Of a stretch of DNA of 7,563 bases, positions 1 to 5,272 are shown piece by piece. Origin of the DNA: Thiotrichales bacterium (GTDB taxonomy: Bacteria > Pseudomonadota > Gammaproteobacteria > Thiomicrospirales > Thiomicrospiraceae); the NCBI GenBank assembly GCA_014763835.1, contig JACXUQ010000056.1:1-7563 (forward strand), read 5' to 3'. The position numbers and the translations under genes are program-made. The notes under the pieces were generated by a model. It made no database searches and was not told where the DNA came from. It saw nothing but the letters and a program-made list of their open reading frames with translations. How positions within the stretch are numbered: the first letter of the stretch is position 1; each line of letters begins with the position of its first letter.

Positions 1-81
1 AAACGCAGCTAATAGCTCGCTATTAGCAAGTTTTTCAACAAAAGTCAGGCGATTTTTAACCATTTTTATTCGTGTAGCCAT
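1..81 (-). CDS. Possible 5' end of a leftward gene, cut by the window edge
   Basis: From an ATG at 81-79 the minus strand stays open for 27 codons to the window edge (MATRIKMVKNRLTFVEKLAN and onward, ending LLAAF). A second in-frame ATG lies at 63-61. The product is not recognised. In favour: the reading frame is open, the composition looks protein-like, and a 66-bp gap to the yffB start fits a divergent gene pair. Against: only 27 codons are visible, no good Shine-Dalgarno precedes either ATG, and a perfect hairpin lies inside the frame. That hairpin could instead be the terminator of a rightward gene ending before base 1. Confidence 0.35.
   Translation of the reverse strand, partial: MATRIKMVKNRLTFVEKLANSELLAAF
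8..27. repeat. Perfect 8-bp inverted repeat (hairpin)
   Basis: GCTAATAG (8-15) and CTATTAGC (20-27) are exact reverse complements around a CTCG loop. A run of five T begins at 31, three bases after the stem. This could be a weak rightward terminator for a gene left of the window. It could also be a chance hairpin inside the possible leftward coding region, where it would encode part of a LANSELLA stretch. The sequence does not decide between these. Confidence 0.5.
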
Positions 82-102
82 CTCGTGCAAAGCTCTCAAC
101 TA

Positions 103-108
103 TATAAT
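103..108 (+). promoter_or_regulatory. Probable -10 box for yffB
   Basis: A perfect TATAAT lies 39 bases before the yffB start codon. Transcription would begin near 115 and leave a leader of about 33 bases that contains the ribosome site. No good -35 hexamer is seen at 16-18 bp upstream, so the call rests on the -10 box and its position. The overlapping TATATA (101-106) reads the same on the other strand and could serve the possible divergent gene at 81-1. Confidence 0.4.
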
Positions 109-147
109 TGGCAAACTTTGAAAGACGTTTATAGCAGGACGACAACA

Positions 148-486
148 ATGAAAATGTACGGCATTCCCAATTGCGATACGGTTAAAAAAGCACAAAAATT
201 TTTAGATGCACATCAGCTCCCCTACCATTTTCACGATTTTAAAAAGCAAGGCCTCGACATTGCTCTGCTGGAATCCTGGCTAAAAGTGCAGCCACTGGAC
301 AAACTGGTCAACAAGCGCAGCACCACCTGGAAACAGCTTGATGCAGCCCAAAAAGAAGCCTTGATGGCTGGAGATTTGACTGTCCTGATCGCCATGCCTA
401 CTTTAATCAAGCGTCCGGTTTTACAAACTGATCAAGACGTGATTATCGGTTTTGATGAAAAAACCTATCAAACCCTGAACCACTGA
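148..486 (+). CDS. yffB: ArsC/Spx-family reductase-like protein YffB
   Basis: Small cytoplasmic thioredoxin-fold protein of 112 residues, of the arsenate reductase (ArsC)/Spx family and closest in pattern to E. coli YffB. The N-terminus MKMYGIPNCDTVKKA carries the family's active-site cysteine as C9 (NCDT). RSTTWKQL (57-64) and the KRP motif (88-90, with R89 at the ArsC arginine position) are also present. C9 is the only cysteine, so there is no Spx-type CxxC pair and any redox cycle would need glutathione or a partner. The true substrate of this family is unsettled; glutathione-dependent reduction has been suggested for YffB. I chose the ATG at 148 because AGGA at 136-139 lies 8 bases before it and the protein then starts like its relatives. 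An upstream in-frame TTG/CTG-type extension from 85 adds 21 unrelated residues and would begin before the -10 box. dapE follows, as in E. coli. Confidence 0.9.
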   Translation: MKMYGIPNCDTVKKAQKFLDAHQLPYHFHDFKKQGLDIALLESWLKVQPLDKLVNKRSTTWKQLDAAQKEALMAGDLTVLIAMPTLIKRPVLQTDQDVIIGFDEKTYQTLNH

Positions 487-503
487 CCGATGCGATTTTT
501 TGC

Positions 504-533
504 TTAACATTACCTCATGCAAACCCGTACAAT
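504..533 (+). promoter_or_regulatory. Promoter for dapE
   Basis: TTAACA (504-509, five of six matches to the sigma-70 -35 consensus) and TACAAT (528-533, five of six) are separated by 18 bp in the yffB-dapE gap. Transcription would start near 540, about 36 bases before the dapE ATG. dapE can therefore be transcribed apart from yffB. The position also argues against a TTG start at 540, which would sit at the transcript's first base. Confidence 0.55.
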
Positions 534-575
534 AGTTTTTTGGCGTCTAAATACAATAACAGGAATTCCGCGTCC

Positions 576-1709
576 ATGAGTGAAACCATTCAACTAGCCC
601 AGCAATTGCTGCAGATCGATTCCGTCACCCCTAACGACAAAGGCTGTCAGCAGCTCATTGCCGACTATCTTGCACCGCTGGGATTCCATATCGAACCCAT
701 GCCGTTTGGCGAGGTGTCAAATCTCTGGGCCAGACGCGGCACCAACGGCCCGCTTTATGTCTTTGCAGGTCATACCGATGTAGTGCCGACCGGCCCTGAA
801 TCGGCATGGACCTATCCGCCGTTTTCGGCACAGATTGAAGGCGACATGCTGTACGCACGCGGCGCGGCGGATATGAAAAGCAGTATTGCCTGTTTTATGG
901 TGGCCAGCAAACGCTTTGTGGAAAACCATCCGCAGCATGCAGGCTCTATCGGTTTTCTGATTACCAGTGACGAAGAAGGACCGGCGATTGACGGCACCGT
1001 TAAGGTCATTGAAACCCTTGAAGCGCGCAATGAGAAGATCGACTACTGTCTGGTGGGCGAACCCTCAAGCGACAAGCAACTGGGCGATTCCATCAAAAAC
1101 GGCCGCCGTGGTTCTTTAAGCGGCACCTTAACCATTCATGGAGTACAAGGCCATATCGCCTACCCCGAATTGGCCGAAAACCCGATTCACGCCTTGGCGC
1201 CAGCACTGGAGCAGTTGGTGCATGTACAATGGGACCATGGCAACGAATATTTCCCGCCGACCTCCTTTCAGATTTCCAATATCAACGGCGGTACAGGCGC
1301 CACCAACGTGATCCCCGGCAATGTCGTGGTGCAGTTCAATTTTCGTTTCTCCACAGAACACACGCCCGAGACCCTTAAAGAAGGCGTGCATGCGATTCTG
1401 GATCACCACAATCTGAACTACAGTCTGGACTGGAACCTGTCGGGCTTGCCGTTTATCACCCCCGCGCAGGGCGAATTGATTCAGGCGGTAAAACTGGCTT
1501 GCAAAGAGGTGGTCGGCTATGAACCCAAATTATCTACCGGCGGTGGTACCTCCGATGGGCGTTTTATCGCGCCGACCGGCGCACAGGTGATTGAAATGGG
1601 GCCGCTTAACGCCACCATTCACAAGGTCAACGAGTGTGTCAGTGTGTCCGATCTTGAACAGCTAACGGAAATTTATTATCAGACCTTAGTGCAGCTGCTG
1701 TCACAATAA
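576..1709 (+). CDS. dapE: Succinyl-diaminopimelate desuccinylase DapE
   Basis: Hydrolyses N-succinyl-L,L-2,6-diaminopimelate to L,L-diaminopimelate and succinate in the succinylase branch of lysine biosynthesis. The product feeds meso-DAP for peptidoglycan and lysine for protein. It is a cytoplasmic two-zinc M20-family enzyme of 377 residues; E. coli DapE has about 375. All metal-site residues are visible: H66 and D68 (GHTDVVPTG), D99 (GAADMKSS), catalytic E133 with E134 (SDEEGPA), E162 (GEPSS) and H349 (NATIHK). H193 (QGHIAYP) falls in the dimerisation domain and is the usual partner-subunit histidine of the active site. The ATG at 576 is preferred: AGGA at 561-564 precedes it by 11 bases and MSETIQLAQQLLQIDSVTP matches the family N-terminus. 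An open frame from a TTG at 540 adds 12 residues that do not resemble the family. A small membrane-protein gene follows 12 bases later, probably in the same transcript. Confidence 0.97.
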   Translation: MSETIQLAQQLLQIDSVTPNDKGCQQLIADYLAPLGFHIEPMPFGEVSNLWARRGTNGPLYVFAGHTDVVPTGPESAWTYPPFSAQIEGDMLYARGAADMKSSIACFMVASKRFVENHPQHAGSIGFLITSDEEGPAIDGTVKVIETLEARNEKIDYCLVGEPSSDKQLGDSIKNGRRGSLSGTLTIHGVQGHIAYPELAENPIHALAPALEQLVHVQWDHGNEYFPPTSFQISNINGGTGATNVIPGNVVVQFNFRFSTEHTPETLKEGVHAILDHHNLNYSLDWNLSGLPFITPAQGELIQAVKLACKEVVGYEPKLSTGGGTSDGRFIAPTGAQVIEMGPLNATIHKVNECVSVSDLEQLTEIYYQTLVQLLSQ

Positions 1710-1721
1710 AGTGGTGTTTGT

Positions 1722-1985
1722 ATGATCGAAAAAGAGCTGCCATTTGCTATCCAATTTATGCTGATTGCGCTGCAGTTGCTCGCCTTGGTTGTCTTTCTTT
1801 ACTTCATCTGGCCGCTGCTCAAAAGCGAGCGCTGGAAAGAGAAATTCATTCAAAATAAGCAGGCGCTTTCGTTGATTATTGTGATGGGGCTGATACTGCT
1901 TTTCGTGCTGAGCATGAGCAGTTTTTTCGACGCGTTCTTTCCGGTCGAACGTCTTGATCTGCCCAAAACGCCATCCTCACCTTAA
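1722..1985 (+). CDS. Small two-helix membrane protein, function unknown
   Basis: An 87-residue protein that I do not recognise. It has two hydrophobic segments, about residues 8-32 (rich in L, F, V, ending FIWPLL) and 47-67 (LSLIIVMGLILLFVLSMSSF). A basic loop, KSERWKEKFIQNKQ (34-47), joins them. By the positive-inside rule the loop should be cytoplasmic and both ends outside. The C-terminus is short and proline/serine rich. There is no cysteine pair, lipobox or catalytic motif. The gene begins 12 bases after the dapE stop with only a weak ribosome site (GTGGTG), which suggests translation following dapE. It ends in two in-frame TAA codons (1983-1988). E. coli also has a tiny membrane protein (YpfN, UPF0370) after dapE, but that is a one-helix protein with no similarity I can see. 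The hydrophobic pattern and tight spacing make a real gene likely. Confidence 0.75.
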   Translation: MIEKELPFAIQFMLIALQLLALVVFLYFIWPLLKSERWKEKFIQNKQALSLIIVMGLILLFVLSMSSFFDAFFPVERLDLPKTPSSP

Positions 1986-2096
1986 TAACAGCGCCATGCA
2001 GGCAACAATGCTCACACTACAAAGAGTGGCAATTGACTCCGGCGCCTCGTAGAATGAACGTTATGCCATAAACCATTTACTAATAAGGGAATGCCT

Positions 2097-2576
2097 ATGA
2101 CCGTTGCCAAAAAAATCGCCAATTCCGTTCTCGGCCAGGATGTCACCGCGCAGGAGTGCGAAATTCTCGCTCAGGCTGTCGAAATTCGTAAACTTGCCAA
2201 GGGTGAGGTTCTGTTTGAAGAAGGTTCCAAGGATGACATGCTCTATCTGTTGATCAGCGGCAAACTCGAAGTACTGAAGATGATCAGCGGAGAAACCTCT
2301 GTCTCGATCGATGTTTTAAAAGAAGGCGCGATGATTGGCGAGTTAAGCTTCCTGGATGGCGTGCCCCACTCCCTGTGCGTGGTGGCTAAGCAAGATTCAG
2401 AAGTCTTGATGTTGCACCGCGACAAGTTTGAGGTACTGGTCGAGTCCCATCCGTTGGTGACCTTTCATGTGATGCGTTCGATTCTGCGTTACTCGCACTC
2501 CCTGCAACGCAAAATGACCGCCAAGTATTTGGAAATGCATCGCATGATTCAAAATCAATATACGGCACAGTATTAA
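2097..2576 (+). CDS. Stand-alone cyclic-nucleotide-binding-domain-like protein
   Basis: A 159-residue soluble protein made of one cNMP-binding (CRP/FNR sensor-type) beta-roll, about residues 20-118, plus a C-terminal helical tail (119-155). Typical marks are LAKGEVLFEEGS (33-44), LLISGKLEVLK (51-61) and the phosphate-cassette region IGELSFLDGVPHS (80-92). G81 and E82 of the cassette are kept, but the arginine that contacts the cyclic phosphate in CRP is H91 here (codon CAC, 2367-2369). Classical cAMP or cGMP binding is therefore doubtful. There is no helix-turn-helix domain, so it is not a CRP-type repressor or activator by itself. It may act through protein contacts or sense another ligand. 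I chose the ATG at 2097 because AGGGA (2086-2090) lies 6 bases before it; the ATG at 2091 directly abuts that site. It is probably transcribed alone: 111 bases separate it from the preceding gene and a strong terminator follows. Confidence 0.85.
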   Translation: MTVAKKIANSVLGQDVTAQECEILAQAVEIRKLAKGEVLFEEGSKDDMLYLLISGKLEVLKMISGETSVSIDVLKEGAMIGELSFLDGVPHSLCVVAKQDSEVLMLHRDKFEVLVESHPLVTFHVMRSILRYSHSLQRKMTAKYLEMHRMIQNQYTAQY

Positions 2577-2591
2577 TCGCGATTAATACTG
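2568..2591. repeat. Perfect 24-bp palindrome over the stop codon
   Basis: CAGTATTAATCG (2568-2579) is followed directly by its exact reverse complement (2580-2591), with no spacer. The left half encodes the last two residues (Q158, Y159) and contains the TAA stop of the cNMP-like gene. In RNA it can fold into a hairpin with a TCGCGA or shorter loop. As DNA it has the symmetry of a dimeric protein's binding site. The terminator stem starts only 6 bases later. Either role, transcript-end stabilisation or operator, is inference. Confidence 0.85.
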
Positions 2592-2597
2592 CGTGAT

Positions 2598-2625
2598 AAA
2601 AAAGGAGGCTTATGCCTCCTTTTTT
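2598..2625. terminator. Bidirectional rho-independent terminator
   Basis: A perfect 12-bp stem, AAAAAAGGAGGC (2598-2609) pairing with GCCTCCTTTTTT (2614-2625), with a four-base loop TTAT. The A-tract on one side and T-tract on the other give a U-run in both directions. It can thus end the rightward cNMP-like gene and the leftward symporter gene. The symporter stop codon (2626-2624) overlaps the last two bases of the stem, so the symporter's coding region runs right into its terminator. Confidence 0.93.
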
Positions 2626-4072
2626 ATTTTGAGTCGATGCGGCCCTTGCGTATGGCATTCAGCACATAAGCGGCATAGGCCGTCAGCGCAATGGCAACCA
2701 TAAACCAAACACTCTCCGCAGCCACCAGATTCGTCGCAAAAACAATCAGAATCGCCACGGGTGCCAGCCAACGTAGATCCAACAAATACCATTTCATCAT
2801 ACGAGGCGACAGGCCAATTTGCGCGGCACGCGCAGCATCATCAAATACCCAAGCGACAAAAATAGACATTAACAGCCCCCCCAGCGGCAGCATGATATTG
2901 GCGGTAATAAAATCCACGCTTTCAAAGAAATTGCGTTCGCCAAGGAAGTGAACGGCAGACCAATCGTTAAAAGACAACACCGTGCCTATGCCAATCAACC
3001 AGATCAGGCCGCCTAAAATCCAGGCCGCTTTAAGACGTTGAATGCCCCAGTTCTGCTCAAACCAGCTGACAGCCGGTTCGATCAGCGAAATCGCCGAACT
3101 CAATGCAGCCATCACCACCAGTGCGAAAAACAACGAACCGAATAACCAACCGCCCCCCATCTGCCCGAAAGCGATCGGCAACGTTTGAAACAGCAGCCCC
3201 GGCCCTGCCCCCGGCTCCAAACCGTTGGCAAAAACGATCGAAAAAATCACCAGGCCGGCCATCAGCGCCACCAGTGTATCGGCAAAGGCAATCCACATGC
3301 TGGCTCTGACAATCGAATATTTCTGGGAGATGTAAGAGCCGTAAACCATCATGGTGCCCAGACCGATACTCAGGGTAAAGAACGCGTGCCCCATAGCCGT
3401 TAACACCGCCTGCCAGCTTAATTTGGAGAAATCGGGTGAAAACAGGAACGTGAAACTTTGTGCGAAATGGCCGGTGGTTGCCGCATAACCGAGCAATACC
3501 AACAGAATCAAAAACAGTCCCGGCATCATCCAGCTGATGGCGCGCTCAATCCCGCTTTTAACCCCCTTGGCAACGACCAACACAGTGAAAATGCTGACCA
3601 CGGTATGCCAGAACAGCAGTTCATACGGATTGGCTAAAAACGTCTCAAAGTGCCCCCCGACTTCATCAGGCGTGAGCAGCTGAAAAACGCCTTTAACACT
3701 TTCATAAAAATAAGCCACGCCCCAGCCGGCAATCACCGTATAAAAAGAGAGAATCAAGGCACCGGCGAACACACCGTTCAACCCCAGCAGAAACCACAGC
3801 GGGCTGGCGCGGTGTTCATGCGCCAGATTGGCCATGCCCTGCACAGGGTTGGCACCGCCCGCTCGCCCCAATGCGATTTCGGAAAGCAGTACGGGAATGC
3901 CGATCAGCAGCACACAAGCCAAATACACCAGCACAAAGGCACCGCCGCCATTTTCGCCGGTGATATAAGGAAATTTCCAGATATTCCCCAAGCCGACCGC
4001 GGAGCCGACCGCGGCGAGAATAAACACGGTCTGGTTAGACCATCCCTGTTTGGAAAGTTTTAATTGACTCAT
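2624..4072 (-). CDS. Sodium-dependent transporter, NSS (SNF) family
   Basis: Inner-membrane sodium-coupled symporter of 482 residues with the LeuT fold; bacterial members carry amino acids or related amines. TM1 holds the signature AVGSAVGLGNIWKFPY (21-36) with G23, V26 and N30 at LeuT's sodium and substrate positions. ENGGGAF (40-46) begins TM2. TM6 has the GHAFFTLSIGLG unwound stretch (228-239). TM8 has ALSSAISLIEP (323-333), where S325/S326 fit the Na2 site. I count about 12 hydrophobic segments, the last two near 433-450 and 454-472; many bacterial members have 11. D265 in TM7 may replace bound chloride, as acidic residues do in bacterial members (inferred). The substrate cannot be told from sequence. 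I chose the ATG at 4072 because GGAGGA lies 4 bases before it and the protein then begins at the family's usual N-terminus. The open frame to 4363 is antisense to murB and not family-like. It diverges from murB. Confidence 0.93.
   Translation of the reverse strand: MSQLKLSKQGWSNQTVFILAAVGSAVGLGNIWKFPYITGENGGGAFVLVYLACVLLIGIPVLLSEIALGRAGGANPVQGMANLAHEHRASPLWFLLGLNGVFAGALILSFYTVIAGWGVAYFYESVKGVFQLLTPDEVGGHFETFLANPYELLFWHTVVSIFTVLVVAKGVKSGIERAISWMMPGLFLILLVLLGYAATTGHFAQSFTFLFSPDFSKLSWQAVLTAMGHAFFTLSIGLGTMMVYGSYISQKYSIVRASMWIAFADTLVALMAGLVIFSIVFANGLEPGAGPGLLFQTLPIAFGQMGGGWLFGSLFFALVVMAALSSAISLIEPAVSWFEQNWGIQRLKAAWILGGLIWLIGIGTVLSFNDWSAVHFLGERNFFESVDFITANIMLPLGGLLMSIFVAWVFDDAARAAQIGLSPRMMKWYLLDLRWLAPVAILIVFATNLVAAESVWFMVAIALTAYAAYVLNAIRKGRIDSK
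3991..4014. repeat. 12-bp tandem duplication inside the symporter's TM1 codons
   Basis: AGCCGACCGCGG occurs twice with no gap (3991-4002 and 4003-4014). Read on the minus strand it encodes the repeated AVG of AVGSAVGLG, the sodium-binding stretch of TM1. The protein motif is a family consensus, so the repeat most likely reflects identical codon choice for a conserved internal repeat, not a recent duplication. Confidence 0.8.
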
Positions 4073-4122
4073 GAATCCTCCTTCTCTTGGCGCATGGCAC
4101 GTGCAAAGTGCTCCGCTTCCTT

Positions 4123-4128
4123 TATAAT
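4123..4128 (+). promoter_or_regulatory. Probable -10 box for murB
   Basis: Perfect TATAAT 31 bases before the murB ATG, giving a predicted start near 4135 and a leader of about 25 bases. The upstream GTGCAA (4101-4106, 16-bp spacing) is a poor -35 match, so regulation or strength cannot be judged. The predicted initial transcript runs through the opposite-facing -10 box at 4142-4147. Confidence 0.5.
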
Positions 4129-4141
4129 GTTGTTTTTCGTC

Positions 4142-4147
4142 ATTATA
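4142..4147 (-). promoter_or_regulatory. Probable -10 box for the sodium symporter
   Basis: Plus-strand ATTATA is a perfect TATAAT on the minus strand. The predicted start is near 4135, leaving a leader of about 63 bases before the symporter ATG at 4072. No clear -35 is seen at 16-18 bp; the best candidate would lie inside the first murB codons. It overlaps the murB promoter, so the two could not be occupied by RNA polymerase together. Confidence 0.4.
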
Positions 4148-4159
4148 ACAAAGACCAAA

Positions 4160-5182
4160 ATGCACATTCAGGCCAACTATTCGCTCAAAAAACACAATAC
4201 GTTCAAGATCGATGTCAAAACGCAGTACTACGTTGAAATCAACCGCCAAAGCGATATCACCACGCTGCGTTCGGATTTGACGTTGGCCTCCCTGCCCTGG
4301 CGTATCATCGGCGGCGGCAGCAATATCCTCTTCACCCACGACATCGAGGGCGTGATGGTGCATTGCGGTTACAAGCAGTTAAAAATCGTCAAACAGGATG
4401 AAGACAACATTTGGCTTTCGGTGGGCGCAGGCATGAACTGGCACGACCTGGTCACCTATACCGTGGAGCACAACTGGTGGGGCCTGGAAAACCTGGCGCT
4501 GATTCCCGGCACAGTGGGCGCCGCACCGGTCCAGAATGTCGGCGCCTATGGCGCGGAGGCACGTGATGCGATTACCCGCGTACAGACCCTCAACCTCTAC
4601 TCCGGCCATCGCCAGGAGTTCCGCAATTCAGAATGCAATTTCGGCTACCGCACCAGCATCTTTAAACAGGAGTATGCCGACAAACTCCTGGTGCACCGTG
4701 TTACCTTCCGTTTGCGTAAATTGCACGCAGGCCATCCTAATTTAGTTTACGAACCGCTTAAAGAGGCCCTGAGCGAGATTCCCAAAACGGAACTGACGCC
4801 AAAAGCCATTTACGATACCGTCATCCAATTGCGCAAGCAACGCATACCAGACCCAAACATCTTCGGCAATGCCGGCAGTTTTTTCAAAAATCCGGTGGTG
4901 GGACAATCTTATTTTGAGGAACTTCTGACGCGCTATGCGGATGTGCCGCATCATAAGACGTTGGAAGGCTACTATAAAATCCCGGCAGCCTGGTTGATAG
5001 AGCAGGTCAACTGGAAAGGACAGCGCTGCGGCGCCGCCGGTGTTTCGGAAAAACACGCATTGGTTCTGGAAAACCGCGGTGGTGCTAAAGGTCTGGATAT
5101 TGTCGAATTGTCACAGAAGGTTCAGGAAGCGGTTGACCACAAGTTTGGCATTCACCTCGAACCGGAAGTCATTATCATCTAA
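4160..5182 (+). CDS. murB: UDP-N-acetylenolpyruvoylglucosamine reductase MurB
   Basis: Cytoplasmic FAD enzyme that reduces UDP-GlcNAc-enolpyruvate to UDP-MurNAc with NADPH, the second committed step of peptidoglycan precursor synthesis. The 340-residue length and layout match type I MurB (E. coli 342). The FAD-binding part shows HNTFKID (12-18), IIGGGSNILF (49-58) and LENLALIPGTVGAAPVQNVGAYG (109-131, read with family gaps). Catalytic residues are R164 (FGYRTSIF), the proton donor S240 (GNAGSFFKNP) and E336 (LEPEV). The ATG at 4160 is preferred because the protein then starts like other MurBs (YSLKKHNTF). The open frame from 4064 would add 32 residues that begin upstream of the predicted promoter. 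No Shine-Dalgarno is visible before 4160 (AACAAAGACCAAA), which is odd for an essential enzyme. The gene stands alone between a divergent symporter and convergent mscS. Confidence 0.97.
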   Translation: MHIQANYSLKKHNTFKIDVKTQYYVEINRQSDITTLRSDLTLASLPWRIIGGGSNILFTHDIEGVMVHCGYKQLKIVKQDEDNIWLSVGAGMNWHDLVTYTVEHNWWGLENLALIPGTVGAAPVQNVGAYGAEARDAITRVQTLNLYSGHRQEFRNSECNFGYRTSIFKQEYADKLLVHRVTFRLRKLHAGHPNLVYEPLKEALSEIPKTELTPKAIYDTVIQLRKQRIPDPNIFGNAGSFFKNPVVGQSYFEELLTRYADVPHHKTLEGYYKIPAAWLIEQVNWKGQRCGAAGVSEKHALVLENRGGAKGLDIVELSQKVQEAVDHKFGIHLEPEVIII

Positions 5183-5198
5183 CGTTCTTTGAGCGTTA
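5180..5198 (+). repeat. Short hairpin over the murB stop codon
   Basis: TAACGTTC (5180-5187) can pair with GAGCGTTA (5191-5198) around a TTT loop, eight pairs with one G-U. It contains the murB TAA stop and lies two bases before the terminator stem. It mirrors the arrangement at the end of the cNMP-like gene, where a palindrome covers the stop and a terminator follows. Confidence 0.5.
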
Positions 5199-5200
5199 CA

Positions 5201-5251
5201 AAAACTGAACAGGCCGGGTCGCGCAATCGCCTACCCGGCCTGTTCAGTTTT
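5201..5251. terminator. Bidirectional terminator with 19-bp stem
   Basis: AAAACTGAACAGGCCGGGT (5201-5219) pairs perfectly with 5233-5251. The 13-base loop can add a small inner GCG/CGC stem (5221-5223 with 5228-5230). The stem ends in TTTT on the plus strand, and five A (5200-5204) give TTTTT on the minus strand. It sits between convergent murB and the mscS-type gene and can terminate both. The U-run is largely inside the stem, and the stem is unusually long and perfect. Confidence 0.88.
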
Positions 5252-5272
5252 AAACGCCGATTTTTTGCCTGT

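Larger units (their letters stand above)
4122..4148. repeat. Inverted repeat carrying two facing -10 boxes
   Basis: TTATAATG (4122-4129) and CATTATAA (4141-4148) are exact reverse complements separated by 11 bp, with centres 19 bp apart. Each arm contains a perfect TATAAT, one on each strand. The arms lie in the 87-bp gap between the divergent symporter and murB genes. The 19-bp spacing is about two helical turns, so a dimeric regulator could also read it, but no regulator is evident. Confidence 0.75.

Noticed and set aside
540..575. TTG start adding 12 residues to DapE
   Set aside because: It lies at the predicted transcript start of the dapE promoter and the added residues do not fit the family; the ATG at 576 has an AGGA site and matches known N-termini.
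2033..2055. TTGACT and TAGAAT as a promoter for the cNMP-like gene
   Set aside because: Each hexamer is good, but the spacer is only 11 bp, too short for sigma-70. The TTATGCCATAA palindrome at 2061-2071 is too short to call an operator.
1986..2096. Terminator or small RNA between the membrane-protein gene and the cNMP-like gene
   Set aside because: Only a short GAGT/ACTC pairing is visible near 2024-2039 with no T-run, so neither is supported.
3650..4063. Plus-strand ORF (137 codons) opposite the symporter
   Set aside because: Antisense to conserved transporter coding sequence, with a composition biased by the hydrophobic codons on the other strand.
4073..4363. 97-residue N-terminal extension of the symporter
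   Set aside because: It runs antisense through murB's start and lacks similarity to the family N-terminus; a strong GGAGGA site directly precedes the ATG at 4072.
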